A DNA stretch of 64,000 nucleotides from an uncultured Oscillospiraceae bacterium (lineage in GTDB: Bacteria > Bacillota > Clostridia > Oscillospirales > Oscillospiraceae), in NCBI GenBank assembly GCA_902497145.1, contig CABVDR010000002.1, positions 30,569 through 94,568 of the forward strand, written 5' to 3'. The position numbers and the translations under genes were made by a program. The notes beneath the pieces are model-generated. The model was not told where the DNA came from, searched no databases, and worked only from the letters and a program-made list of their open reading frames with translations. Positions 18,149 through 27,270 of the stretch are shown here, one piece after another. Position 1 is the first letter of the stretch. Every line of letters starts with the position of its first letter.

Positions 18149-19219
18149 TTAGTTCAGCGATGTCTCGTTAGCCTGCAAGAACTGTCCGTCCAAACCAAAT
18201 TCTCTGCCCAAGTGGATTAAGTCACTGGTTAGGGTTTCGGGCAGAACCACCCCCTGGACGAGATTTTCCTGCTTGTGACAATACTCAATCTCTCCCGGAT
18301 ACTTGGCCGCCCCGGCACCGTCCTTCATGGGCAGCTGGTGGAGCCGCTCAATATACTCCGCAGCATCAGTCTGAAAGGCCTCCAAATCCCGGAAGGATGC
18401 GATGTTGAAGCAGGCAAAGCACTGACTAGACAACTCTGGGGTATCGGCCAGGTCCTGGTTATTTACGTCAGGAGAGAGAACACCGCCGGAGAGCAGGGTA
18501 GCAAACAGTTCAATTACAAACGCGATACCAAACCCCTTGTGTCCTGCCATGGGAACCATCATGTAACAGTCCTCTACTCTGGTAGTGTCATTTCCTTCCT
18601 TATCCAGCATCCAGCCAGATGGAACAGGCATGCCACGCTTGGCCAGGTCCTTGGCCTTTCCCATAGCTACGCCGCTGGTGGCCATATCCACACAGACTTC
18701 TGGAAACTTTTCTGTCGCTTTGAAGGCGAAGGCAAAGGGATTATTTCCCATAAAGGGCTCTTTGCACCCAGGAGGCCCCATAGTTAAGTCGGTAGTGGAA
18801 CAGGCCATTCCGATCATGTCATCTCCTGCCAGCTTCAGGGCCCAATGACCACCCATACCAAAGTGGTTGCTATTGCGAACCACCACCATGCCTATGCCGT
18901 GCTCTTTGGCCTTGGCCCGAGCCAGGACTACTGCCTTTTCTCCTGCCAGAGCACCCAGGCCACCTTCTGCGTCAATAACCGCAGTATTTGCGGTTTCAAA
19001 AACCACTGGGTACTGACTTTTTAAAGATGCTCCTCCTTGCTGGATCTTCTCCACGTAGGGGACCGTTCGGAGTACGCCGTGGCTGCGCACATTCCGCAGA
19101 TCAGCATGGACCAAAAGCTCAGCTACACACAATGCTTCTTGTTCCAATAATCCGACAGCCTCAAAAATTTTCTGTACATAATCTTGAAGCGGCCGTGCAG
19201 GGACCAAATAATTTTTCAT
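18149..19219 (-). CDS. Malate/L-lactate dehydrogenase family (Ldh_2, YiaK-like) oxidoreductase
   Basis: This protein of about 356 residues belongs to the NAD(P)-dependent Ldh_2 family, which includes YlbC, AllD and YiaK. Visible signatures are LRNVRSHG near residue 45, RNSNHFGMGGHWAL near 120, GPPGCKEPFMGNNPF near 155 and GHKGFGIAFVIELF near 230. Family members oxidise or reduce 2-hydroxy acids such as ureidoglycolate or 2,3-diketogulonate. ATG 19219 follows AAGGAG; the in-frame GTG at 19228 overlaps that site. It is the first gene of the leftward operon, whose promoter must lie in 19220-19440. Confidence 0.9.
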   Translation of the reverse strand: MKNYLVPARPLQDYVQKIFEAVGLLEQEALCVAELLVHADLRNVRSHGVLRTVPYVEKIQQGGASLKSQYPVVFETANTAVIDAEGGLGALAGEKAVVLARAKAKEHGIGMVVVRNSNHFGMGGHWALKLAGDDMIGMACSTTDLTMGPPGCKEPFMGNNPFAFAFKATEKFPEVCVDMATSGVAMGKAKDLAKRGMPVPSGWMLDKEGNDTTRVEDCYMMVPMAGHKGFGIAFVIELFATLLSGGVLSPDVNNQDLADTPELSSQCFACFNIASFRDLEAFQTDAAEYIERLHQLPMKDGAGAAKYPGEIEYCHKQENLVQGVVLPETLTSDLIHLGREFGLDGQFLQANETSLN

Positions 19220-19439
19220 GGAGGACACTCCTTTTCCGCCTTACAATATCCCTAAATTTTTATGCAGTTTTCCCTTTCTGTTGCCATAATTCTACCAAAA
19301 AATATTTTCTCTCTCCATTCACTTTCTTGTATTTATATTTTCCTATTTTGTTCTGCTTCCTTCTGTTTCGGCACATTTGTGAGTGGTGCTTTCAATCTAC
19401 AGCAAGATTAGAAATCTATGCGCAAAATCCGAAGCCCTA

Positions 19440-20321
19440 CTATTGTATCGAAGATAAAGATAGGCCAGCCGCTCGCTCTGCCACAAAAATGGCAGCCAGC
19501 ATAAGCGATCCGCCCAAGGCCATCCTAGAGGTAAGTGTCTCGCCCAGCAGTAGCACTGAAAAGAACAGTCCAAACAGTGCTTCGGTGGCCAGAAGCATAG
19601 AGGCCAAAGAAGCCGGTACCTGTTCCTGCCCCCACATCTGTAAGAGAAAGCCCAATAACGTGCTGACTAAACCCATAAAAAGAAAGCGCATGCCAATTCC
19701 TGCCGTCATTTCTTGGATCCATAAAGGCCTGCCGCTAAGCAGCAGCACTGCTGTAGAAAAGACTGCCGCCCAAGTAAACTGCAACAGGGACAGCAATACC
19801 GCACTGCTCTGGGCTACATACCGCTCGGAGCACAACATATGAATTGCAAATCCCAAACTACCTGCCAAGGCTAGGGCGTCCCCGCAGTTTACTCCAGTTC
19901 CCGCACCGGTCAAAAGGAACAGCCCAGGCAACGCAAGACACAGGGCGATCCAGTGCCCCCGACGCAGTTTCTGGCGAAAGGCTACAGCTCCGCACAGAGG
20001 GACCAGTACCATATAAAGCCCTGTAATAAAAGAGACTTTTCCCGCCGTTGTATACCCACAAGCAACCGTCTGCACATATTGACTAAAATAAAGCAGGGCT
20101 CCCAGCACTGCCCCATGCCACACCATGGGGTATGTGATGTTCGGCAACTGCCGCCAGAATACTACCACCATTCCAGCCGTTGCCAAGAGATACCTGTACG
20201 ACATGAGATAGTGGACATCTACCAGAGTCAGAGAGTCAGAGATGACAACATATCCGACTCCCCAGATTACTGCGGCCAGGAGCAGTACACTGCTGCCAAT
20301 CCATTTTTCCTTTTCTTTCAT
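19440..20321 (-). CDS. EamA/DMT family transporter
   Basis: About 293 residues form ten membrane helices in two five-helix repeats, the EamA fold. ERYVAQSS and LLATEALFGLFFSVLLLGE are in the usual places, the latter being the classic EamA end motif. I chose ATG 20321 over the upstream frame to 20366 because GAGG lies 6 bp before it. Such carriers move amino acids, sugars or drugs, and direction cannot be told. It is divergent from the AraC gene. Confidence 0.88.
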   Translation of the reverse strand: MKEKEKWIGSSVLLLAAVIWGVGYVVISDSLTLVDVHYLMSYRYLLATAGMVVVFWRQLPNITYPMVWHGAVLGALLYFSQYVQTVACGYTTAGKVSFITGLYMVLVPLCGAVAFRQKLRRGHWIALCLALPGLFLLTGAGTGVNCGDALALAGSLGFAIHMLCSERYVAQSSAVLLSLLQFTWAAVFSTAVLLLSGRPLWIQEMTAGIGMRFLFMGLVSTLLGFLLQMWGQEQVPASLASMLLATEALFGLFFSVLLLGETLTSRMALGGSLMLAAIFVAERAAGLSLSSIQ

Positions 20322-20439
20322 CTTTTGCCTCACACTCCCTCCACACCAGATTGTGCATTCAGTCACAAAAAACAGGAAGGCGATTGACTTCTTCAGTTTA
20401 ATTTGCTACCATTTGATTGATTAAATGGAGGCGATCTCA

Positions 20440-21285
20440 GTGGTGCAGGCCGAATTTATTTCTAAATCCAGTATCTACGAAGGGGATTATACCTGCCTTT
20501 TGCGCAGTCCAAAAAATGAAATACTCTCCCGGATGCACTACCACGATTTCTATGAGTTTGTCATCTATCTTGGAAGTGCTGGTACCTTCCGGATAAAAAA
20601 TGGAGAGTATCTGGTCAAACGTGGAGATATTGTGCTCATTGATCTCTTCACTCCACACACTTTAGTAAATACGAAAACTGATTTCTATGAACGGTTCAGC
20701 GTCTGTATTGATCCCGGACTGTTAATTTCTTTTAGTACACCGGCCTCTAATCTACTGGATATCTTTAATGAGGCCGGAGCTCACCACCGGATCTTCCATG
20801 TGGAAAATCAGGGTTTTCAGAAGTACATTACTCTTTTGGACGAATACCGCAATGTTAATTTGAAAAATGGACGGGATATTCTAGAGAAAGCACTGGTCCA
20901 TCACTTGCTATCTTACATCTATAGTGATTGCTTTGTAGAAGCCCGGCACAGCGCCACCGACTCCAACCACCTTTCCATTATCGCCCAGCTCATTCGGTAC
21001 ATTAACGAGCATCTAAATGAAAAGCTTACCTTGGAGCAGTTAGCCCAACAAGTCAATTACAGCGAGTCCTATATCTGCCACTTGTTTAAAAAACTTACCA
21101 ATAAGACTTTAGTCAGCTACATTCAGGAAAAGCGCATTGAGCAGGCCGCTATTCTCATCAAACGTGGAGTGTTGGTCAATCAGGCAGCAGAACAGGTTGG
21201 CTTCAATAACTACAGCTATTTCTATAAGATTTTTAAAAAGCTGAAAGGTTGTAGCCCTGCAGACTATCGCGTAGATGTAGAATGA
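20440..21285 (+). CDS. AraC family transcriptional regulator
   Basis: This protein of about 281 residues has an N-terminal cupin-like sensing domain (HYHDFYEFVIYL near residue 33) and a C-terminal double helix-turn-helix. The latter includes LTLEQLAQQVNYSESYICHLFKK and the diagnostic NQAAEQVGFNNYSYFYKIFKK. I place the start at GTG 20440: an ATG at 20425 exists but its own GGAGG is the ribosome site for the GTG. It is divergent from the exporter and sits inside the catabolic island, so it is a candidate sugar or sugar-acid sensor for the leftward operons. Confidence 0.92.
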   Translation: MVQAEFISKSSIYEGDYTCLLRSPKNEILSRMHYHDFYEFVIYLGSAGTFRIKNGEYLVKRGDIVLIDLFTPHTLVNTKTDFYERFSVCIDPGLLISFSTPASNLLDIFNEAGAHHRIFHVENQGFQKYITLLDEYRNVNLKNGRDILEKALVHHLLSYIYSDCFVEARHSATDSNHLSIIAQLIRYINEHLNEKLTLEQLAQQVNYSESYICHLFKKLTNKTLVSYIQEKRIEQAAILIKRGVLVNQAAEQVGFNNYSYFYKIFKKLKGCSPADYRVDVE

Positions 21286-21320
21286 AATATTATTGCAATC
21301 CCAGAAGTTATCGCAGAATA

Positions 21321-21352
21321 AAAAAAGTCGGCCAGAAGGCCGACTTTTTTTT
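21321..21352. terminator. Bidirectional terminator between araC-type and isomerase-like genes
   Basis: The perfect stem AAAAAAGTCGGCC/GGCCGACTTTTTT has a short AGAA loop and lies between two convergent genes, serving both. Confidence 0.9.
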
Positions 21353-21353
21353 A

Positions 21354-22706
21354 TCACACGCAGGGGCGACGTGTACATACTGCCTTGACGCCCATATATT
21401 TGCAGATCAGCTTTATAATTTCTGTATGGTCCCCTTCCTTTACCAAGAGGTGGTGATCCAGCCCAAGTTCCATCAGCCGCTGGACCATCAGACTGGCCTT
21501 CTGGTTGACCTGAAGTTTCACCAAGAGTTTTTCCCCCCCTTGAACCCATTCCTCATGGGCAGCCTCTACCACACTAGCCTTGTCTACTAAGATTTGATAT
21601 CCGTTATGGCCGTTGCCCTGAATACTGGAGATAGTGACACAGTCCATGGGCCGCAGTGAAAGGCCTACAAAGGCTCCGCTATCCCCACTGGGAGAAATCT
21701 GGACGTGGTCCAAACCGGAAGCCAGAGAGTGGGCTGTACTTCCCTCATGCGCAAGAGACAGGATGTTGTTCTCATCATCGATGCTGCCCACCTCGCCCAG
21801 TGCGGTAGCACCACCCTTGGCAACTTGGTTAAGTATGTACATTACCATGGTATGGCCGATATCCCCCTCGGTGTCTAAGATCAGTCCCTCATCCGCCAGC
21901 CAGCTAGAGGGCAGATTCATCAGTCCGCTGTAGAGAGGATAGCATTCGGCAGCCAGTGCGTCCAGAGAGTAACGCTTTGCAATTCGCTTCACTGCCAGAT
22001 ATACCTTGGTCATGCGGAGCATCGTCTCAGGAGCCGCAAGAATCTTTCCCGTGCGCTTTTTCAGACATTTCAGCGTCTGGGAAGCCTCGTGGTCGCTGAC
22101 TGCACCAGCAGCTTCTAGGATTTCCTCCATCTCAATATGGACAAGCGTAACGCCGAACTTCTGAGAAAACTCCCACTCTTCGTTGGTGGTGTCCTGTGGA
22201 CCGGCCACCCGCCAGGTCTGCCGTGGTCCCACCAGGGCCAATTTCATATTCTGCACTCGTTTTATGACATTGCCCGCTTGGGCCACTTTAACTACTTTCT
22301 CCACCACCGCTGCATCGTCAGCCAAACCGTAAACATACTCATATGGAATGCCATGGGCGGTCAGTACGCTTCCAAAGTGCTGGACGCAGCCGATGGAAAA
22401 AGTCTCCGTATAGGGTACCGCCCAAAAGACTACCGGCACCTGCACTTCATGTACCAGAACATAGAGCAGAGAGTCGGTTACCCAAGTGCTGAGAATAATA
22501 GTCAAAGAATCTACCTGCGCGTCTTTGAACTGTTTGCACACATCGATGGCATCGGCGGCATCCCATACCACCTTATCACCCACGACTGTATCAACACTCT
22601 TTTTTCTCAAGGCGTTTACTGCATCGTCAAGGAGGGCTTCCGCTCGCTGACCGCCGCTCTCATAGTGACTGGCAACTGCCAGAATTCCGGTTTTCATGCT
22701 TGCCAT
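21354..22706 (-). CDS. L-fucose/L-arabinose isomerase-like protein
   Basis: This protein of about 450 residues resembles the fucose/arabinose isomerase fold: N-terminal Rossmann-like domains and a C-terminal metal-binding half containing AKGGATALGEVGSIDDENN and LAHEGSTAHS. These enzymes interconvert aldoses and ketoses through an enediol with Mn2+. Some relatives act on sulfoquinovose or other unusual sugars. ATG 22706 follows GGGAG; the extension to 22778 overlaps the neighbouring gene. It is 16 bp downstream of a TIM-barrel gene. The true substrate is unknown. Confidence 0.65.
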   Translation of the reverse strand: MASMKTGILAVASHYESGGQRAEALLDDAVNALRKKSVDTVVGDKVVWDAADAIDVCKQFKDAQVDSLTIILSTWVTDSLLYVLVHEVQVPVVFWAVPYTETFSIGCVQHFGSVLTAHGIPYEYVYGLADDAAVVEKVVKVAQAGNVIKRVQNMKLALVGPRQTWRVAGPQDTTNEEWEFSQKFGVTLVHIEMEEILEAAGAVSDHEASQTLKCLKKRTGKILAAPETMLRMTKVYLAVKRIAKRYSLDALAAECYPLYSGLMNLPSSWLADEGLILDTEGDIGHTMVMYILNQVAKGGATALGEVGSIDDENNILSLAHEGSTAHSLASGLDHVQISPSGDSGAFVGLSLRPMDCVTISSIQGNGHNGYQILVDKASVVEAAHEEWVQGGEKLLVKLQVNQKASLMVQRLMELGLDHHLLVKEGDHTEIIKLICKYMGVKAVCTRRPCV

Positions 22707-22722
22707 TGTGTATTCTCCCTTC

Positions 22723-23397
22723 TTACATAGTCTGAAGGAATTTGATAACTGCTTCCAAATTATCCCGGAACGAACCATTCTTTACAAAATTCTTGGTAAA
22801 CAGAGCAGATCCCATAGTAAAGTAGGCAGGATCCATCTGCTTGACCAGCTTCATACGCTCCTCAGAGCCAATACTGCCAGCCAGAACAGTGGGGGAGTTA
22901 GCAGCCTTGATGTAGGCAGCGGAGAGCACATTGGGATCTCCATCCACATAGCGATAACCCAGTAGATCTACGCCAACAGCACCCTTGGACAGATATTCCT
23001 TCTCCTGGGCCAGCATCAAATCTACGGAGCCCTCCAGAATAGAGGGGGACTGAGAGACCTTACCCACGAAGGGATAGTACTTCAGGTTTGTAGTCTTTAC
23101 ATACTCCGCTACGCTGTCATAGAAGATCGTGCCCAGCAGGCAGTCAAACCCACATTCCACCGCTAACTTGGCCCCCCGCATGCATTCCTCTTCAGCGTAA
23201 GTGACCACTTCCAGGAAAGTGGTCTTACCAGCCTGCTTCATTAGACCACACAATTCTTTCATATCAGTGGGCTCCAGTCCCACATCCTTAAAGCCCCAGT
23301 TGGCCACAGGAAGATCCTTGGTATTTTGAAAGATTGTCTTTGCGTCAGGGACTGTAACATCATTGTGGGTCAACATAACAATTAATTTATCCAGCAT
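22723..23397 (-). CDS. TIM-barrel protein of unknown function
   Basis: This 224-residue protein starts MLDKLIVMLTHNDVTV behind GAGGAGG. The alternation of short hydrophobic strands and helices, plus PTVLAGSIGSEERM and FTMGSALFTKNFV near the end, looks like a phosphate-binding (beta/alpha)8 barrel akin to NanE or KDPG-type aldolases. I do not recognise the family by name. It is directly upstream of the isomerase-like gene, so the pair probably acts on the same carbohydrate as an epimerase or aldolase and an isomerase. Confidence 0.6.
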   Translation of the reverse strand: MLDKLIVMLTHNDVTVPDAKTIFQNTKDLPVANWGFKDVGLEPTDMKELCGLMKQAGKTTFLEVVTYAEEECMRGAKLAVECGFDCLLGTIFYDSVAEYVKTTNLKYYPFVGKVSQSPSILEGSVDLMLAQEKEYLSKGAVGVDLLGYRYVDGDPNVLSAAYIKAANSPTVLAGSIGSEERMKLVKQMDPAYFTMGSALFTKNFVKNGSFRDNLEAVIKFLQTM

Positions 23398-23902
23398 GGT
23401 AATAGCCTCCTCAAATTTTATGTCTTTAACAGGAGTTTTTACAGAAAGAGAACTGTTGTGTTTATCATAGATTCTCAAAATAAGAAAGTCGATTCCCGGA
23501 ATTGTCATATAGATTTCCTATTTTGTAAAGGTCTGCATCTTCTCATACGGCAACAGATTTTTGCCTATCATAAGGAAAAATGATTTTCATTCCATACAGA
23601 TCAATAAAATAAATAGGATACTCATGCTGTGACTTCTCCCAGGCGGAAGTTGCAACGCTGCCCGTTTTTCTATCTGCAACTTCTCTTTTGATGCAGACAT
23701 AACCTGTCCACTTTTCCTGTTACACTGGCTTCCATAGATAAAGATTTCATACTATCATTTGATCTTCAATCTTCTAAAAACAGGGTGTATAACTACTCTC
23801 TAAACAACGGATATATTGAGAGGGCATGCTCAGACTCAATAAATCTGTGAAACGTTTCCTGCTCAGGAGCCGATGGTTCAAATCACAAAAAAAGAGATAA
23901 CT

Positions 23903-23990
23903 ATGCAAAAATTCGGTTACAAGAGCTACGACATTCTGCCGGTGTTTCTCAACGCAGAGATGGTGGCAAGGATATTGGTAATCTCAAACC
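23903..23990 (+). pseudogene. Excisionase/HTH-like gene relic
   Basis: The ATG at 23903 opens MQKFGYKSYDILPVFLNAEM and then VARILVIS. This resembles the beginning of small excisionase-type DNA-binding proteins (DILPVFLNAEMVARILGIS pattern). The similarity stops after about 30 residues and the remaining frame looks random. It is probably a leftover of a mobile element. The identification rests on one short motif. Confidence 0.3.
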
Positions 23991-24109
23991 ACCTTCCTTT
24001 TCTCCCCCTCGAGTGGACGCAAACTGCCATCTGCCAAACCCGGAGAAATAGGTGGAAATTGCCGCAGAAAAAGAACGGCTGCAGCAGGACGGAACGGCAG
24101 GCTAAAAAG

Positions 24110-24182
24110 CAACGAGCCTCCGGAGGCAAAATACCCTCGGGGCCCGTCTTTGCTCTGTCTGTGGCTGTTTGTGTGGTCAAGG
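24110..24182 (+). repeat. Diverged third copy of the dispersed terminator repeat
   Basis: GAGCCTCCGGAGGC, then a run resembling CTGTCTGTGGCTGTTTGTGTGGTCAA, follows the same order as the repeats at 10302-10369 and 30855-30902 with about ten differences. Confidence 0.55.
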
Positions 24183-24398
24183 CAATAAATCCAATAACCG
24201 AAACAAGACATATGGAGCACAATTATGAGTTTTATCACTGCACTGAAGCCCGCATTTTATTTACTGCTTGTTATATTCTATTTTGATATGTAGTTAACAT
24301 AAAACTTCAAGATGTAACGTACCATAGAATCAATTTGTAATAGCAGGTAAAAATTCAAACCCTAAAATTCCTTCCTATATCTCTTCCATGTGGATTGT

Positions 24399-24447
24399 TA
24401 CTTGCTTTTTACATTAAAACAAGCGATAATGTAGTAAAAAGCAAGTA
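24399..24447 (+). promoter_or_regulatory. GntR promoter flanked by a perfect 14-bp inverted repeat
   Basis: The arms TACTTGCTTTTTAC (24399-24412) and GTAAAAAGCAAGTA (24434-24447) are 21 bp apart. A promoter (TTGCTT 24402-24407, GATAAT 24425-24430, 17-bp spacing) lies between and within them. The geometry suggests repressor binding or a leader hairpin controlling the GntR gene 29 bp downstream. Confidence 0.65.
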
Positions 24448-24475
24448 CCTGAGAAGAAAACCAGGAGTATATATA

Positions 24476-25198
24476 ATGAGTAAAATAAATGATCTGGGGC
24501 CGATCAAGGTAGTGTCTACGGTTGACGCGGTCATTGATCGGCTTACACAAGCAATTATTGACAAAAGGTTAAAACCAGGAGATAAACTTCCCACAGAGCC
24601 GGATTTGGCGGCCTCCTTTGGCGTAGGACGCAACACCGTTCGGGAGGCTATCCGTACATTGACCGCTTATGGTATTCTGGAGAGCCGCCGCCCCAACGGC
24701 ACTTTTGTCTGTGACACCTTTAAACCCCAGGGGATCAATCCGCTGCTGTATGGTTTGATTTTGCAGAAAGACGATTCCTATGAAGAACTTATTGGCCTTC
24801 GGAAGGTCTTTGAGATGGGAATTCTTCTGCTTTTGGCGGACCGGCATCTGCCAGAGGAGAGCTTTCAGGAGCTGGAGGCACTAGCTGGGAATATTGAAGG
24901 GGCCATCCGCGCAGAACCAGTCAACGTCACGGAGATCATTGATGCCGACATTGCTTTTCACAACCGGCTGGCAGAGCTTACCGGAAATAGCCTGATTACC
25001 CTAGAGCATGATATGATCAACAAGTTAACCTATTCCTCCAGAGTCCGTACCATTGAGAAGGTACTGGAAGAAAACAATCAACAGTACCTGATCGACACCC
25101 ACTATGACCTAGTGGCTAAGGTGCGTACCGGCAATGTCCAGAAAATTTACAGTTCTCTGAAAAACAGCTATTTTTATTGGAAAGATATTTATAAATAA
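24476..25198 (+). CDS. GntR family regulator, FadR subfamily
   Basis: This 240-residue protein has a winged helix (KLPTEPDLAASFGVGRNTVREAIRTL, residues 37-62) and an all-helical FCD effector domain. The FCD metal ligands are visible as DADIAFHNRLAELTGN. The start at 24476 follows AGGAG; the frame to 24395 runs back through the promoter. FCD regulators sense hexuronates, aldarates, lactate and similar acids. This fits a regulator of the transketolase/KdgT operon that follows. Confidence 0.92.
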   Translation: MSKINDLGPIKVVSTVDAVIDRLTQAIIDKRLKPGDKLPTEPDLAASFGVGRNTVREAIRTLTAYGILESRRPNGTFVCDTFKPQGINPLLYGLILQKDDSYEELIGLRKVFEMGILLLLADRHLPEESFQELEALAGNIEGAIRAEPVNVTEIIDADIAFHNRLAELTGNSLITLEHDMINKLTYSSRVRTIEKVLEENNQQYLIDTHYDLVAKVRTGNVQKIYSSLKNSYFYWKDIYK

Positions 25199-25218
25199 AG
25201 TAAAACGCAACAGCGGCT

Positions 25219-25253
25219 ACCCCCTTTCCCGAAATCGGGAAAGGGGGCTTTTT
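25219..25253 (+). terminator. Terminator after the GntR gene
   Basis: The perfect stem CCCCCTTTCCCGA/TCGGGAAAGGGGG is followed by CTTTTT. It separates the regulator from the transketolase operon. Confidence 0.9.
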
Positions 25254-25394
25254 ATAGCCACATATGCAATGCTTACTCTTTGTGGGATGCGCCAAAAGAA
25301 TGACACCTAAATTGTGCAGGCTCTATAAAGTTCAGGAACTTGTAAAAAATCGCTTGCATTTTAGAACTAAGAAGCGTATTCTTGTGACAATCAA

Positions 25395-25431
25395 TTGTAG
25401 GACAATAGAACAAAGATACAATAGAACAAAG
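25395..25431 (+). promoter_or_regulatory. Possible FadR-type operator and direct repeat before the transketolase operon
   Basis: TTGTAGGACAA (25395-25405) fits the FadR-subfamily consensus TNGTNNNACNA exactly. It overlaps a tandem repeat of ACAATAGAACAAAG (25402-25415 and 25418-25431). The site lies about 80 bp before the first transketolase gene and is a plausible target of the GntR protein. Confidence 0.5.
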
Positions 25432-25482
25432 GCAGCAAAAGACAGACCCGCATCAAATTTTTCCGTCAGGAGGAGGAAAACC

Positions 25483-26319
25483 ATGAACGAGATTTCCATC
25501 CGCGAACTCAAAGAGCAAGCAAAGATCATGCGCAAGACCGCACTGACCATGATCTACAAGGCCCAGTCCGGTCATCCCGGCGGCTCCATGTCGGCGGCAG
25601 ATATTGTCACCGCTCTGTACTTCAAGGAGATGAACATCGACCCCAAGAACCCCAAGTGGGAGGACCGGGATCGCTTCGTCCTCTCCAAGGGCCATGTGTG
25701 CCCCATTCTCTATTCCGCACTGGGGTTGAAGGGATACTTTAATCCGTCCTACTTCGATACCCTCCGCAAGAAAGGCTCCATTCTCCAGGGCCATCCCGAC
25801 ATGAAGAAGTGCCCCGGTATTGATATCAGCACCGGTTCCCTGGGCCAGGGCATCTCCTGTGCCACCGGCATGGCCCTGGCCGGCAAGCGGGACGGCAAGA
25901 GCTACCGGGTGTTTACCCTGGTGGGCGATGGCGAGTGTGACGAGGGTCAGGTCTGGGAGGCCGCTCAGGCGGCAGTGAAGTACCAGCTGGACAACCTGGT
26001 GGTGTTCGTGGACAACAACGGTCTGCAGAATGACGGTGCCTGCAAGGACATTATGCCCACTCAGGATCTGAAGGCCAAGTTCCAGGCCTTCGGCTTTGAG
26101 AGCTACCGGATTAACGGCCACTCCATGGAGGAAATCGTAGCCACCCTGGATCTGATCCGCGGGAGAAAGAACGGCAAGCCTAAGGCCATTGTATGTGACA
26201 CGGTAAAGGGCAAGGGCATCTCCTTCATGGAGAATGTAGTCAAGTGGCACGGCGTAGCGCCCAACGAGGAAGAGTACAAGCAAGCAATGGAAGAACTGGA
26301 AAGGGGTATTGAGGCATGA
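25483..26319 (+). CDS. Transketolase, N-terminal (thiamine diphosphate-binding) subunit
   Basis: This 278-residue protein covers the PP domain of transketolase. It has SGHPGGSMSAADIVTALYF near residue 26, SKGHVCPILYSALGLKG, and the ThDP/Mg motif GDGECDEGQVWEAAQAAVKYQLDNLVVFVDNN near residue 147. AGGAGGAGG sits before ATG 25483; the frame back to 25264 crosses the promoter. Split transketolases transfer two-carbon ketol units between sugar phosphates and are common in pathways for unusual sugars. The stop overlaps the next start (ATGA), so the subunits are made together. Confidence 0.95.
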   Translation: MNEISIRELKEQAKIMRKTALTMIYKAQSGHPGGSMSAADIVTALYFKEMNIDPKNPKWEDRDRFVLSKGHVCPILYSALGLKGYFNPSYFDTLRKKGSILQGHPDMKKCPGIDISTGSLGQGISCATGMALAGKRDGKSYRVFTLVGDGECDEGQVWEAAQAAVKYQLDNLVVFVDNNGLQNDGACKDIMPTQDLKAKFQAFGFESYRINGHSMEEIVATLDLIRGRKNGKPKAIVCDTVKGKGISFMENVVKWHGVAPNEEEYKQAMEELERGIEA

Positions 26320-27245
26320 ACGGAAAGGCACTGAGAGATGCATTCGGAGACGAGATGCTTGTTTTGGGCGGGGAGAACCCCAACATCTATATTGTGGACG
26401 CCGACGTGGGCAAGTCCTGTAAGACCCTGCCCTTCGCCGAGAAGTACCCCAACCAGCATGTGAATGTGGGTATTGCTGAGCAGAGCGCCTGCGGCCTGGC
26501 AGCAGGCCTGGCCACCTGCGGCAAGCTGCCCTTTGTCAGCACCTATGCCGTGTTTGGCTCCATGAGAATGTCCGAGCAGATCCGTCAGGAGATCTGCTAT
26601 CCCAACCAGAACGTAAAGATCGCCTGTTCCCACGGCGGTCTGACTCCTGCCAATGACGGTGCCAGCCATCAGTCCATTGAGGACATGGGTATCCTGCGCA
26701 CCCTGCCCAACATGACTGTTATTATGGGCGCGGACTACTACGCCACGCGCAACCTCATCCGCAAAGCGGCTGAGTGGCAAGGTCCTGTGTACCTGCGCTT
26801 CACCCGTGACCCCATCCCCTTTGTCTATGATGAAACCATTGACCTGACTATCGGCAAGGCTCACCAGATCTATGAAGGCTCTGACGTAGCCATCATTGCC
26901 AACGGCGACACAGTACATATTGCCAAGGAGGCCGCCGACGAGCTTCAGAAGCAGAGGATCCGTGTGCGTCTGCTGGATATGCACACCATCAAGCCCCTGG
27001 ATCGAGAGGCGGTTGTAAAGTGCATCCAGGAGATCGGCAAGATCATCACTGTGGAGGATCACAACATTATCAACGGCCTGGGCAGCGCCGTCAGCGAAGT
27101 GGTTGCTGAGGAAGGCAGCGGTATCGTCCGCCGCATCGGCGTGCAGGATCAGTTCGGTCAGTCCGCCCCCTATGAAGAACTGCTGGCCATGAACGGCATC
27201 ACCGTGGGGAACATTGTAGACACCGCGAAGAGCCTGTGCAAATAA
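26316..27245 (+). CDS. Transketolase, C-terminal subunit
   Basis: This 309-residue protein holds the Pyr domain and the C-terminal domain. ADVGKSCKTLPFAEKYPNQHVNVGIAEQ carries the catalytic Glu that activates ThDP. SHGGLTPANDGASHQSIEDM and the C-terminal LLDMHTIKPLDREAV are standard. With the N-terminal subunit it makes an alpha2beta2 transketolase. The separate regulated operon, beside a hydroxyacid dehydrogenase and KdgT, suggests a dedicated catabolic enzyme rather than the housekeeping pentose-phosphate one. Confidence 0.95.
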   Translation: MNGKALRDAFGDEMLVLGGENPNIYIVDADVGKSCKTLPFAEKYPNQHVNVGIAEQSACGLAAGLATCGKLPFVSTYAVFGSMRMSEQIRQEICYPNQNVKIACSHGGLTPANDGASHQSIEDMGILRTLPNMTVIMGADYYATRNLIRKAAEWQGPVYLRFTRDPIPFVYDETIDLTIGKAHQIYEGSDVAIIANGDTVHIAKEAADELQKQRIRVRLLDMHTIKPLDREAVVKCIQEIGKIITVEDHNIINGLGSAVSEVVAEEGSGIVRRIGVQDQFGQSAPYEELLAMNGITVGNIVDTAKSLCK

Positions 27246-27270
27246 GACGAGAAGCAGAGGTGTTATAACA

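Larger units (their letters stand above)
23398..24398. other. 1-kb intergenic region with an element relic
   Basis: The divergent promoters for the TIM-barrel operon and the GntR gene must lie here. There is no intact gene. A short excisionase-like fragment (23903-23990) and a degenerate copy of the dispersed repeat (24110-24182) suggest past recombination. Confidence 0.5.

Noticed and set aside
23873..24286. 137-codon frame as a full gene
   Set aside because: Only the first 30 residues after 23903 resemble a protein. The rest runs through a dispersed repeat.
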